DNA of 26,861 bases from CAADGL01 sp964643885 (lineage in GTDB: Bacteria > Planctomycetota > Phycisphaerae > UBA1845 > Fen-1342): assembly GCA_964643885.1 (NCBI GenBank), contig CAZXUI010000066.1:1-26861 (forward strand), read 5' to 3'. A program made the position numbers and the translations under genes. The number at the start of each line of letters is the position of its first letter. The stretch's first letter is position 1. The notes under the pieces are model-generated. The model had not been told where the DNA came from. It made no database searches and was given only the letters and a program-made list of their open reading frames with translations. Positions 7,495 through 14,983 of this stretch are shown piece after piece.

Positions 7495-7842
7495 TCAGTC
7501 CTCATCGTCATCCAGATCGTCGTCGTCGAAATCGTCGTCGTCGTCGTCGTCGAAGTCGTCGTCCTCCTCGAGATCGTCCTCCTCATCATCGACGCCGCCC
7601 TCGTCGTCGTCGAATTCCTCGAACTCGACGTCGCCCTCTTCCTCTTCCTCGTCATCATCGAATCGACGGCGGCCATCGGCACGCACGTCGAGCCAGGCGG
7701 GACGATCCGCCTCGTTTTCATCCTCCTGGCCGGCGTCCGGCGGCGCTTCGGGATCGAGTTCGTTCTCGCTGCGTTCGATGTCCGACCCCACCTCGTATAT
7801 GCATGGGATGCCCAGTTCGGACACGTCGTTCGTTCGCCACAT
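7495..7842 (-). CDS. Small protein with extreme Asp/Glu-rich C-terminal half
   Basis: This 115-residue protein is unrecognised. Residues 1-60 are ordinary (start MWRTNDVSELGIPCIYEV). From about residue 61 the chain is almost only Asp and Glu with occasional Phe, Leu or Gly (for example FDDDEEEEEGDVEFEEFDDD), giving a very strong negative charge. Such tails occur in proteins that mimic nucleic acid or bind basic partners (for example the RNA polymerase delta subunit tail), but no homology is claimed. Of two nearby ATGs, the one at 7842 is preferred because AAGGAG lies 7 bases upstream; for the ATG at 7848 the spacing is only one base. A promoter-like pair (TTGACG-16 bp-TAATCT) precedes it, which supports a real gene. 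Confidence 0.6.
   Translation of the reverse strand: MWRTNDVSELGIPCIYEVGSDIERSENELDPEAPPDAGQEDENEADRPAWLDVRADGRRRFDDDEEEEEGDVEFEEFDDDEGGVDDEEDDLEEDDDFDDDDDDDFDDDDLDDDED
7503..7572. repeat. GTC/GAC trinucleotide-rich tract inside the acidic gene
   Basis: The plus strand is a near-continuous run of GTC, TCC and ATC triplets, which read on the minus strand as Asp and Glu codons of the acidic tail. The tract can expand or contract in triplets without breaking the frame, so the tail length may vary between strains. Confidence 0.7.
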
Positions 7843-7883
7843 GGCCATGCTCCTTGCCGGGTTGTTACCGGAGACGCGCGGGC

Positions 7884-7911
7884 AGATTAGCGAGCCGCTG
7901 CCGTTCGTCAA
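7884..7911 (-). promoter_or_regulatory. Sigma70-type promoter of the acidic-protein gene
   Basis: On the minus strand TTGACG (7911-7906) is separated by 16 bp from TAATCT (7889-7884), about 42 bp before the proposed ATG at 7842. Five of six bases match the -35 consensus. Confidence 0.45.
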
Positions 7912-7950
7912 CCCCCTTTTTCGCTCCCCAATTCCCGCCGCCAAAATTCC

Positions 7951-7979
7951 TCGTCAGCCACGCGCTGAGGGCCTATAGT
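7951..7979 (+). promoter_or_regulatory. Candidate sigma70 promoter of the CxxCxxCC gene
   Basis: TCGTCA (7951-7956) lies 17 bp before TATAGT (7974-7979), a 5-of-6 match to the -10 consensus, about 98 bp upstream of the proposed GTG start at 8077. Together with the opposite-strand promoter at 7884-7911 it makes this a divergent promoter region. Confidence 0.4.
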
Positions 7980-8076
7980 GCGCCCTTCCGTGTCCCCGCG
8001 ACGCAGCGCGGCCACGCCGCCGGCCAACCGGCGGACGGACCGCCCGGCCGCGGCCGATTCTCGCAGGAACCCGCAG

Positions 8077-8529
8077 GTGAATGAGTCGAGCGACAATGCG
8101 CCGTGGTATGCCGACGGGCTGTGCTTCACCTGCACGCAGTGCGGCAACTGCTGTAGCGGCGCCCCGGGCTACGTCTGGGTGACCGACGAGGAGATGCACG
8201 CCATCGCCGCCGAACTGAATATGCACCCGATCGAGTTCATGAATCGCCACACGCGGCGGATCGGCGCGCGCCGCAGCCTGCGCGAGCGCGGCAACGGCGA
8301 TTGCGAGTTTCTTCAGCAGCTCGACGACGGCCGGCGAGTCTGCGGCATCTACGCGTCGCGGCCGGTGCAGTGCCGCACCTGGCCGTTCTGGCAGTCGAAC
8401 CTCAAGAGCCGCCGCGTGTGGGACGCGGCCGGCCGGAGCTGCCCGGGAATCAACCAGGGCGAGCATCACCCGCTGCCGGTGATTCAGCAGGCACTGAACC
8501 GAAACCAGGCCGCGGCGCTCGACCTCTGA
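8077..8529 (+). CDS. CxxCxxCC-type cysteine-cluster protein (YkgJ family)
   Basis: This 150-residue protein belongs to the putative zinc- or iron-chelating CxxCxxCC family. An N-terminal cysteine cluster, CFTCTQCGNCC (Cys16, 19, 22, 25, 26), is followed by GYVWVTDEEM, a form typical of the family. Further cysteines lie at 76, 89, 99 (RPVQCRTWPFW) and 122. The fold binds a metal or Fe-S centre; the physiological role is unknown for most members. The frame is open from 7978, but the GTG at 8077 is preferred because AGGA lies 8 bases upstream and the preceding residues are low-complexity. Its last 80 bp overlap, on the opposite strand, the end of the transglutaminase-like gene. Confidence 0.85.
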   Translation: MNESSDNAPWYADGLCFTCTQCGNCCSGAPGYVWVTDEEMHAIAAELNMHPIEFMNRHTRRIGARRSLRERGNGDCEFLQQLDDGRRVCGIYASRPVQCRTWPFWQSNLKSRRVWDAAGRSCPGINQGEHHPLPVIQQALNRNQAAALDL

Positions 8530-9349
8530 CGGCCAGCATCAGCCACGCGAACACGAACAAACCCCACCCCACGCGACTGAGCAGCACCGCCGCCGGCTCC
8601 TGAAGGACGGCCGCGTCGTGTCCCGCGTAGCGCAGCAGCGCGAAGGCCGCGACGGCCAGCACGCAGCCGGCCATGCGGCGCCACAGCGACGACCAGGGAT
8701 GCAGCGTCAGCGCGCAGATGGCCGCCAGCAGGACGATCTCGCGAACGAGCGGAAACACCGACACGCCGTACGTCGTTCCGCGCAGGATGTTGCCGGCCAG
8801 CGCGAGATTCAGGCTCGAGGCCGTCCCGCTGCTGCCGGGCCGGCCGGCGGCCAGGCTCTTGTCCCCCCTGCCGGGCGACATCGTCTCGCCCGCCGGCGTC
8901 TCGACCCACATGTGGAGCATGTCCGACACGAGCCACGCCTCGTAGCCCAGACGACGAAGCAGCGAGGCGGCCACCACGGCCCGCCCGTCGCAGTCCTCCC
9001 GGCCGGCGGCCAGCGCCTCGCCGGGCGTCGGCACGTACTCCATCACCCCCCAGGTCTGCCAGTCGTGCGAATAGGGCAGCCGCTCGTAGACGGCGGCCTC
9101 GACGACGGGGAGTGCGTCCGCGGCGCTCGCGTTCTGCGGAAGAGACGCGCGGACGCGGGCCTCCAGTTCGGCGAGCCCCGGCTCGTCGGGTCGGATGAGC
9201 GAATCCAGCCTGCCGAGCCGCGAGAGCAGTGTTCCGAGCCGGGCGGGGTCCGGAAAGAGCGTGGCGACCGTCACGACCAGCAGCGCGAGCAGCTTGCCCG
9301 GCCAGCGGATTCGAGCGGGCCAGAGATGGACGCGCCACCACCAGTTCAT
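8450..9349 (-). CDS. Membrane-anchored transglutaminase-like cysteine protease protein
   Basis: This 299-residue protein has one hydrophobic segment near the N-terminus (about 18-32). A transglutaminase/BTLCP-like domain follows, with Cys120 in GREDCDGRA and His146 in DMLHMWVE. At least three further hydrophobic segments lie near 200-216, 226-241 and 258-274. The Cys-His pair and the phrase 'EDCDGRA..ASLLRRLGYEA' match the catalytic core of this fold, which hydrolyses or cross-links peptides. The catalytic domain probably faces the periplasmic side. The ATG at 9349 has GGAG 8 bases upstream. Residues 274-299, the tail after the last helix, are encoded opposite the 3' end of the CxxCxxCC gene. 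The substrate is unknown. Confidence 0.7.
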   Translation of the reverse strand: MNWWWRVHLWPARIRWPGKLLALLVVTVATLFPDPARLGTLLSRLGRLDSLIRPDEPGLAELEARVRASLPQNASAADALPVVEAAVYERLPYSHDWQTWGVMEYVPTPGEALAAGREDCDGRAVVAASLLRRLGYEAWLVSDMLHMWVETPAGETMSPGRGDKSLAAGRPGSSGTASSLNLALAGNILRGTTYGVSVFPLVREIVLLAAICALTLHPWSSLWRRMAGCVLAVAAFALLRYAGHDAAVLQEPAAVLLSRVGWGLFVFAWLMLAVRGRAPRPGFGSVPAESPAAGDARPG

Positions 9350-9504
9350 GCGACGCACTCCGCTCGTCGCGGCGCCCGGTCGGCCGTGCCGCTTCGATTC
9401 ACCCACCCGCGCGGCGCAGCGGACGGGTCGGCCCGCGTTTTCACAGTAGAATCTTACAGTACGCGGGCCAGCCCGGCGCAAGTTGAACCTCAGACGGAGC
9501 CCTG

Positions 9505-9798
9505 ATGGGGCCGGACGACGAGATCTGCTACTGCTACCACGTCACGCTTCGCAAGCTGACGCATTTTGCGCGGCGCGAGCGGCCGGTGCACCCGTCGCTG
9601 ATGTCGCAGTGCCTGGGCGCCGGGACGGGTTGCGGCTGGTGCATCCCGACGCTCTGCGAGATCGCGCGGGCGGCCGCGGCGGGCGAAGAGTTCACCAGCG
9701 ACCTGACGCCGGACGAGTACGCCGGGGCGCGTGCCCGCTATCGCAGCGAGAAGCACCCGCGGCACACCTTCGACGGGACTGAATCGCAGGGCGATTAG
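9505..9798 (+). CDS. BFD-like [2Fe-2S]-binding protein
   Basis: This 97-residue protein has the cysteine pattern of bacterioferritin-associated-ferredoxin-like domains. CYC (Cys8, Cys10) lies at the N-terminus and GCGWC (Cys43, Cys46) about 33 residues later, followed by IPTL. Cys36 and Cys51 are additional. These domains hold a [2Fe-2S] cluster and act in iron release, nitrite reductase subunits or electron transfer. The ATG at 9505 has GGAG 5 bases upstream, and a TAGAAT -10-like hexamer lies 52 bp before the start codon. The C-terminal 40 residues are polar and not recognised. It is followed by the 199-residue gene and the cysteine desulfurase on the same strand, which fits a role in Fe-S or sulfur chemistry. 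Confidence 0.8.
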   Translation: MGPDDEICYCYHVTLRKLTHFARRERPVHPSLMSQCLGAGTGCGWCIPTLCEIARAAAAGEEFTSDLTPDEYAGARARYRSEKHPRHTFDGTESQGD

Positions 9799-9866
9799 GC
9801 AGGGATTGTCCCGCGATCATCCGCGAATAGAATCGCGCGGGACTCCTGCCGGAAAGCGGCTGCACG

Positions 9867-10466
9867 GTGGCGCAAGACAGCAGACAACAGGCGATCGAGT
9901 ACCTTCGCGAGCAGCTCGGCCCGCGTGCGCCGCGGGACCTCCATCCGGCGGGCGTCTTCAATGAGCAGCCGCTGGAGGGCGAGGCGGAGACGGCTCTCTT
10001 CTCGTTCGACCTGGATGTCGGCACCGAAGCGTGCGCGACGCCGGAAGCCCGGCGGCACTACGTGGCCGTCGGCCAGACCACGCCGAATTACTTTCCGAGC
10101 TTCGGCCTGGCGCCCGACGACGCCTACAGCCTGCACATCGGGACGCGCTTCATGCTCGAGATGGAGGTGCAGCGGGTCGATCCCGCCGACGAACCGCCGG
10201 GCGCGCGCCAGTACCTCGAGCAGGTCATCCGCGATCATGCGCCCGGCGCGGCCGCAAGCCCGCCGGAACTGGCGGCATTGTTCCGATTTGAGGAAGGCTT
10301 CTTCGCGGTCTATCGTGTCGACGTGGAGGGGCGTAGTTACTACGCCATGGGAGCGGACTGCCCGCCGGGGTTCTACGAGCTGACGCAACACCCGCCGCAG
10401 ACAGCCCTGCGGCTGCACCTGGGCAAGCTGATTCGTGCGGAGGCGCGGGCCGCCTCGGAGAGATGA
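9867..10466 (+). CDS. Unknown 199-residue protein coupled to cysteine desulfurase
   Basis: I do not recognise a family. The chain is soluble, mixed alpha/beta in appearance, with no signal peptide or membrane segment. Notable stretches are FSFDLDVGTEACATPEARRH (residues 46-65), VAVGQTTPNYFPSFGLAPDD, SLHIGTRFMLEMEV and a single Cys pair at 56 and 165. The start is a GTG at 9867 with only a weak ribosome-binding site; TAGAAT lies 33 bp upstream. The stop at 10464-10466 is one base before the ATG of the cysteine desulfurase. The two are therefore almost certainly translated together, which suggests a joint function, possibly as sulfur acceptor or regulator. That role is inference. Confidence 0.75.
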   Translation: MAQDSRQQAIEYLREQLGPRAPRDLHPAGVFNEQPLEGEAETALFSFDLDVGTEACATPEARRHYVAVGQTTPNYFPSFGLAPDDAYSLHIGTRFMLEMEVQRVDPADEPPGARQYLEQVIRDHAPGAAASPPELAALFRFEEGFFAVYRVDVEGRSYYAMGADCPPGFYELTQHPPQTALRLHLGKLIRAEARAASER

Positions 10467-10467
10467 A

Positions 10468-11661
10468 ATGAGCAGCGAGCGACGACGATACTTCGACAAC
10501 GCCGCGACGAGCTTCCCGAAGCCGCCGCAGGTCGTCGACGCCGTTTGCCGCTACCTGACCGAGATCGGCGCCAGCGCGGGCCGCGGGGCCTATCGCGAGG
10601 CGGTCGAGTCCGGCCGCATGCTGGAACAGACGCGCGACGCGGTGCGCCGGGTCTTCCGCGCGGGCCAAGACGATCACGCCGTCTTCACGCTCAACGGCAG
10701 CGACGCGCTGAATATCGCCATCAAGAGCCTGCTGCGGCCGGGCGACCACGCCCTGACGACGGTGATGGATCACAATTCCGTGCTGCGGCCGCTGACGGCG
10801 CTGGAAAAGCGGCTCGGCATCGAGTGGACGGCGCTGCCGGTCGATCCGGTCACGACGCGGCTCGAGGTCGACACGCTGCGCGGGCACCTGCGGCCGAATA
10901 CGCGTCTGGTCGTCATCAATCACGCCAGCAATGTGACCGGCGTGCTCCAGCCGATCGAGCCGATGATCGAGCTGTGCCGCGAGCGCGGCGTGTTCTTCCT
11001 GCTCGATGCGGCCCAGTCCGCCGGCCACGTGCCGATCGATTTTTCGGCCCAGGGCATCGATCTGCTCGCCTGCCCGGGTCACAAGGGGCTGCTCGGGCCG
11101 CTGGGCACGGGTGTCCTGCTCGTACGGGCCGGTGTCGACGAGCACATGCAGACGTTTCGCGAGGGCGGCACCGGCTCGCTCAGCGAGCGGCCGCAGCAGC
11201 CCGAGCACATGCCGGACAAGCTCGAGGCCGGCAGCCACAACGCGGCCGGCCTGTGCGGCCTGCTGGCCGCGCTTCAGTGGCTCCTGGCCCGCGGCGTGGA
11301 TTCGATGCGCTCGCACGAGCTGGAGCTGATCGAGCGGATGGCGGCCCGGCTCGGCTCGGCCGCGGGCGTGCGGTGGTTTGGCCCGCGCGAGCCCGAGCAG
11401 CGCGTCGGAGTTTTCAGCATCCGCATCGACGGCTTCGAGCCGGCCGAGCTCTCGGCGATTCTCGAAGATTCGTTCGGAATCCTGACCCGCAGCGGTCTGC
11501 ACTGCGCGCCGCTGGCGCACCAGGCGATCGGCACCGCCGACGGCGGCGGCACGACGCGGCTCTCGCTCGGGGCGTTTCTGGAGAGCGAAGACGTCGACGC
11601 GGCCACCGCGGCCCTGGGCGAGCTGGCCGGACAGAGCGCGAGTCTCTCGCCTGGAACGTAG
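10468..11661 (+). CDS. Cysteine desulfurase, class V aminotransferase family
   Basis: This PLP enzyme is predicted to release sulfur from cysteine as an enzyme-bound persulfide. The 397-residue protein opens with the typical YFDNAATSFPKPP (residues 8-20). The pyridine-ring Asp180 (LLDAAQSAGH) and the PLP lysine Lys206 (CPGHKGLLGP) are present. The probable persulfide Cys346 lies in RSGLHCAP, followed by TTRLSLGAF. This short-N-terminus pattern fits the SufS-like 'EGC' subfamily, not IscS. The ATG at 10468 has GGAG 7 bases upstream within the end of the preceding gene, so it is translationally coupled to it. It ends 8 bp before the convergent proS stop. No sufE, sufU or iscU is nearby. Confidence 0.9.
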   Translation: MSSERRRYFDNAATSFPKPPQVVDAVCRYLTEIGASAGRGAYREAVESGRMLEQTRDAVRRVFRAGQDDHAVFTLNGSDALNIAIKSLLRPGDHALTTVMDHNSVLRPLTALEKRLGIEWTALPVDPVTTRLEVDTLRGHLRPNTRLVVINHASNVTGVLQPIEPMIELCRERGVFFLLDAAQSAGHVPIDFSAQGIDLLACPGHKGLLGPLGTGVLLVRAGVDEHMQTFREGGTGSLSERPQQPEHMPDKLEAGSHNAAGLCGLLAALQWLLARGVDSMRSHELELIERMAARLGSAAGVRWFGPREPEQRVGVFSIRIDGFEPAELSAILEDSFGILTRSGLHCAPLAHQAIGTADGGGTTRLSLGAFLESEDVDAATAALGELAGQSASLSPGT

Positions 11662-11669
11662 ATCCGCCC

Positions 11670-13508
11670 CTACCCCCCTGCCGCGCTGATCAGTTGCCCC
11701 AACTCGCCGCGGACCATCGCCACCGCCCGCTGCACGGCCTCGTCGACGGAGAACGTCTGCTTGGCCTGGTCGCGGCGGTGCGACACCTCGACCCCGCCGG
11801 CCGCCAGGCTCTTCTTGCCCACGACCACGCGCACCGGAACTCCGACCAGATCGGCGTCCTTGAACTTGAAGCCGGCCCGCTCGTCTCGGTCATCCAGCAG
11901 CGCGTCGACACCGGCCGAACAGAGCTTGCGATAGATATCCGCCGCCACGCTCATGGCCTCCTCGTCACGCGGATCGAGCGCGATCACCAGCACCTCGAAC
12001 GGCGCGATCGACATCGGCCAGATGATGCCGTTCTCGTCGTGGTTCGCCTCGATCGCCGCGGCCATGATGCGGTTCAGCCCGATCCCGTAGCAACCCATGA
12101 TGAACGGCTGCGGGCGGCCGTCGCGGTCGAGGAACGTGGCCTCCATCGCCTCGCTGTATTTCGTGCCCAGCTTGAAGACGTGGCCGACCTCGATCGCCTT
12201 GCGCAGCCGGATCGGCGAGCCGCTGCCCGTCGGCGAGGCGTCGCCCTCGACAACCATGCGAATGTCGGCCACGGCCACGCGGGCTCCGCCGCCCGCCGGC
12301 GGCTCGACCGGAAAATCGCGGCCGGGGTTCACGCCGGTCACGTGATAGTCGGTCTTGTTCGCGCCGGTCGCGGCGTCGCGCATTACCGTCACGTCGCGGT
12401 CGACCAGGAGCTGGTCACCCGGCCGCAGCCGCTCGAAGAGCCCCTGTGGACCCGCGAACCCGACGGCCGCACCGGTCAATTCCTCGATCGTGCGCGGGTC
12501 GGCCAGCTCGACCGCCAGCCCGGCGACCTTGCGCAGCTTGATCTCGTTGATCTCGTGATCCCCGCGGACGAGGGCGACGATGCGCACCGTCTCCGTCGGC
12601 GGCGGCTTGCCCTTCTCCGCCTTTGCGGCGGCCGGCTGCTCGGCCTTGTAGATCAATGTCTTGATCATCTGGGCGGGCGTCGTGCCGAGCAGGCGGCAGA
12701 CATCTTCGACGCGGCCGGCGCCGGGCGTGTGGACCTCGCGGACCGGCTCCGGCGCCGCGGCGGACGGCGGCGGCGGGGCGAAATGGGCCGTGGCCCGCTC
12801 GGTATTGGCCGCGTAGTCGCCGTTCTCGCTGAGGGCCACGAAGTCCTCGCCCGCGTCGGTGAGCACCATGAACTCGTGCGATGCATCGCCGCCGATCGGG
12901 CCGCTGTCCGCCTCGCAGGCCACATAAGGCAGCCCGCAGCGCGAGAAAATGCGGCAGTAGGCGTCGTACATCTTCTGATAGCTGACATCCAGCCCGGCCT
13001 TGTCGGCGTCGAAGGAGTACGCGTCCTTCATCTGAAACTCGCGCGTCCGCAGCACGCCGCTCTTCGGCCGCGCCTCGCCGCGAAACTTGGTCTGAATCTG
13101 GTACAGATTCACCGGGAGTTGCTTGTAGCTGTTCAGATACGCGCTGGCGATCTCGGTGACGACCTCCTCATGCGTCGGACCGAGGACGGTCTGGCTGCGC
13201 CAGTCGCCCTGCGGACCGCCCAGCCGCAGCAGCACCTCGCCCATCGCCGCCGTGCGGCCCGTCTGATCCCAGATGCTCAGCGGCTGAAGCACCGGCATGT
13301 GCAGCTCGATCGCGCCGGCCCGATTCATCTCCTCGCGGATGATCTCCTCGACCTTGCGCAGCGACCGATAACCGAGCGGAAGATAGCTGTAGATGCCGGC
13401 CGCGAGCTGGCGGATCAGCCCGGCCCGCAGCATGAGGATGTGCGACGCGGCGGTCGCGTCCTTGGGCGTTTCCTTCGTGGTCGGGATGAAGTAGCTGGAC
13501 CAGCGCAT
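11670..13508 (-). CDS. proS: Prolyl-tRNA synthetase, bacterial type with editing domain
   Basis: This enzyme charges tRNA-Pro. The 612-residue protein begins MRWSSYFIPTTKETP. It has the class II motif 1 region (RAGLIRQLAAGIYSYLPLG, 28-46), LGPTHEE (109-115) and the motif 2 segment RTREFQMKDAYSF (154-166). An inserted editing (INS) domain lies roughly at 225-400, followed by motif 3 GCYGIGLNRIM and a C-terminal anticodon-binding domain (SIAPFEVLVIAL onward). A Pro/Ala/Lys-rich linker (QPAAAKAEKGKPPP) interrupts the INS domain. A GTG directly before the ATG is an alternative start. GGGAG lies 7 bases from that GTG and 10 from the ATG, so the choice is open; the ATG at 13508 gives the family-typical N-terminus. 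Confidence 0.97.
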   Translation of the reverse strand: MRWSSYFIPTTKETPKDATAASHILMLRAGLIRQLAAGIYSYLPLGYRSLRKVEEIIREEMNRAGAIELHMPVLQPLSIWDQTGRTAAMGEVLLRLGGPQGDWRSQTVLGPTHEEVVTEIASAYLNSYKQLPVNLYQIQTKFRGEARPKSGVLRTREFQMKDAYSFDADKAGLDVSYQKMYDAYCRIFSRCGLPYVACEADSGPIGGDASHEFMVLTDAGEDFVALSENGDYAANTERATAHFAPPPPSAAAPEPVREVHTPGAGRVEDVCRLLGTTPAQMIKTLIYKAEQPAAAKAEKGKPPPTETVRIVALVRGDHEINEIKLRKVAGLAVELADPRTIEELTGAAVGFAGPQGLFERLRPGDQLLVDRDVTVMRDAATGANKTDYHVTGVNPGRDFPVEPPAGGGARVAVADIRMVVEGDASPTGSGSPIRLRKAIEVGHVFKLGTKYSEAMEATFLDRDGRPQPFIMGCYGIGLNRIMAAAIEANHDENGIIWPMSIAPFEVLVIALDPRDEEAMSVAADIYRKLCSAGVDALLDDRDERAGFKFKDADLVGVPVRVVVGKKSLAAGGVEVSHRRDQAKQTFSVDEAVQRAVAMVRGELGQLISAAGG

Positions 13509-13555
13509 CACTTCGACACTCCCTGTCGGCCCATCCGGCGGGCACAGAACGAGGC

Positions 13556-13584
13556 ATTGTGCCGCTCGCTGGCGCGGTTTGCAA
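13556..13584 (-). promoter_or_regulatory. Candidate sigma70 promoter of proS
   Basis: On the minus strand TTGCAA (13584-13579) is 17 bp from CACAAT (13561-13556), each a 4-of-6 match to consensus, about 48 bp before the proS start. Confidence 0.35.
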
Positions 13585-13740
13585 ACGACGGGCCGCCCCG
13601 GCCGCGCCGCCTATCAGACGGCCGAGCTCCGCCCGCGGCGCGAATGAAGAAATTCTGCCCGCGCTCAGCGGACCATCCGAGAAGCGCTGCTCGCGATGCC
13701 CGAGCCGGGCTGCGTTTTTCGGACACGCCGGCTTCGTCGC

Positions 13741-13758
13741 GCCGCGGCCGGCCGCGGC
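13741..13758. repeat. 18-bp perfect palindrome
   Basis: GCCGCGGCCGGCCGCGGC equals its own reverse complement. In G+C-rich DNA such palindromes arise easily, so a function is not implied; it lies 25 bp upstream of a -10-like hexamer and could be an operator. Confidence 0.6.
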
Positions 13759-13839
13759 CGCCGGACGCCGCTCCAGCCCGCCTAGAATTCGACGCAAGCC
13801 TCGACGATTCCGTCGAGTGCGCTACCGAGGAGGGCGCCG

Positions 13840-14193
13840 GTGTCTGATTCGATGCTCCGAAAGCTGATACCCGTGATCACGTCCATGAGCATCTTCACGC
13901 TCCTGTGCGGTGGGTGCCCCATCGACCCCGCCGGGCTGGATCCCAAGACACCGGCCCCTCCCGCCGGCTTCTACCTGGTTGTTGAAGAGAACAGCCAGAT
14001 CACCTACTACGGCCTGCCGAGCCAGCGGGGAGACACGGTCGAAGAGGCCGTCGTCGAAGGCGACGCGGAGTGGTTCGTCGGCAACGGTCTCTACGAGGTG
14101 GACGCCGAGGGGAGCTGGCGGCTGCGTGCCCGCGGAAGCGACGCCGATCTCGACGAGATGGTCATGCTGCACGACCCGCGGCCGGCCAAGTAG
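13840..14193 (+). CDS. Small exported protein, probable lipoprotein
   Basis: This 117-residue protein has a signal-like N-terminus: MLRKLIPVITSMSIFTLLCG followed by Cys26. A lipoprotein lipobox is possible (CGGC), but position -3 is Cys, not Leu, so lipidation is uncertain. The mature part starts with a Pro-rich linker (DPKTPAPPAG) and continues as a small beta-rich domain (FYLVVEENSQITYYG, EEAVVEGDAEWFVGNGLYEV, GSWRLRARG). The start is the GTG at 13840, preceded by GGAGGG with 6 to 8 bases spacing. The family is unrecognised. It is convergent with cutC, 21 bp away. Confidence 0.65.
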   Translation: MSDSMLRKLIPVITSMSIFTLLCGGCPIDPAGLDPKTPAPPAGFYLVVEENSQITYYGLPSQRGDTVEEAVVEGDAEWFVGNGLYEVDAEGSWRLRARGSDADLDEMVMLHDPRPAK

Positions 14194-14214
14194 CCGCGCC
14201 GCCAGCCTTGCGTT

Positions 14215-14973
14215 TCATGTCGCCGCCCGGTCCAGTGCGACGCGCAACGCGGCTACCTGCTCGCCATCCGTCGCGCCCAGCGTGAACGTCGCATCGATGG
14301 GTCCGAATCCCAGTCTCGCACCGCGTCCATTCAGGTCGCGCGCCGGAACGCGCCGGCGCATGGCACCGTGAACCTGCCGACAGCCGGTTTGCTCGATCAA
14401 CGTGCCGGCATTCGCCGCCCGGACACCGCCCCCGGGCAGGATCTCAATCCGGCCGGCCGCGCGGGCGAGCATCCGCTGGATCTGGGCGGTCGCGGCCGGC
14501 TCCGCGGCACACGCGCCGCCGCCGGAGGTCAGCACGCGGGCGAAACCCAGGCCGATCAGCGAATCCAGCGCGGGCAGCGGGTCGGGCAACAGGTCGATGG
14601 CGCGGTGAAACACGGCCGGCCGGCCGCCGCACCGAGCCAGGAGCGACGCGCAGGCGTCGGCGTCGACGGCCAGGTCGCGCGTGAGCGCGCCGAAGACGAA
14701 GCCGTCCGCGCCGGCCCCCAGTCCGGCGTCGATGTCGGCGCTCATCACGTCCAGCTCATCGCGCGAGTAACAGAAGCCACCCGCCCGAGGGCGGATCATC
14801 ATCATGACAGCAAGCGGCAGCGCGGACTTGATCGCGAGCAGCGCGCCGAGCGAGGGTGTCAGTCCGCCGGCGTCGAGGCAGGAGCACAGTTCGAGGCGAT
14901 CCGCGCCGCCGCCGGCCGCGACGCGTGCGTCCGCCAGCGACTCGACCGCAACCTCCAGCAGCATGCGTGGCAC
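14215..14973 (-). CDS. cutC: CutC family protein
   Basis: This 252-residue TIM-barrel protein belongs to the CutC family, historically linked to copper homeostasis, although the biochemical activity is not established. Family hallmarks are LLEVAVESLADA at the N-terminus, GADRLELCSCLDAGGLTPS, VMMMIRPRAGGFCYS, VFGALTRDLAVD, FHRAIDL, ARVLTSGGG and ILPGGGVRAANA. The length is normal. The GTG at 14973 is preferred because GAGG lies 8 bases upstream; an ATG three codons in (14964) is the alternative. It starts 10 bp after the pilB stop and may be co-transcribed with it, an unusual pairing without obvious functional sense. Confidence 0.92.
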   Translation of the reverse strand: MPRMLLEVAVESLADARVAAGGGADRLELCSCLDAGGLTPSLGALLAIKSALPLAVMMMIRPRAGGFCYSRDELDVMSADIDAGLGAGADGFVFGALTRDLAVDADACASLLARCGGRPAVFHRAIDLLPDPLPALDSLIGLGFARVLTSGGGACAAEPAATAQIQRMLARAAGRIEILPGGGVRAANAGTLIEQTGCRQVHGAMRRRVPARDLNGRGARLGFGPIDATFTLGATDGEQVAALRVALDRAAT

Positions 14974-14983
14974 GTCGGCCGCC

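Larger units (their letters stand above)
13509..13839. other. 331-bp divergent intergenic region between proS and a small exported-protein gene
   Basis: No convincing coding sequence, tRNA or riboswitch is visible. It contains a candidate minus-strand promoter for proS (13556-13584), an 18-bp perfect G+C palindrome (13741-13758) and a TAGAAT -10-like hexamer (13783-13788) for the plus-strand gene. Confidence 0.55.

Noticed and set aside
7369..7890. Plus-strand hydrophobic frame rich in Val/Leu/Ile as a membrane protein
   Set aside because: The hydrophobic run is the antisense reading of the GTC/GAC triplet tract; the minus-strand acidic frame has a better start and promoter.
13509..13839. 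T-box leader or other riboswitch upstream of proS
   Set aside because: No T-box bulge sequence, specifier-loop arrangement or antiterminator could be seen.
10545..13847. 1100-codon open frame on the plus strand
   Set aside because: It is an out-of-frame shadow over the cysteine desulfurase and then antisense to proS; composition is Arg/Ala/Asp/His-rich and no domain is visible. Long stop-free shadows are expected at this G+C.
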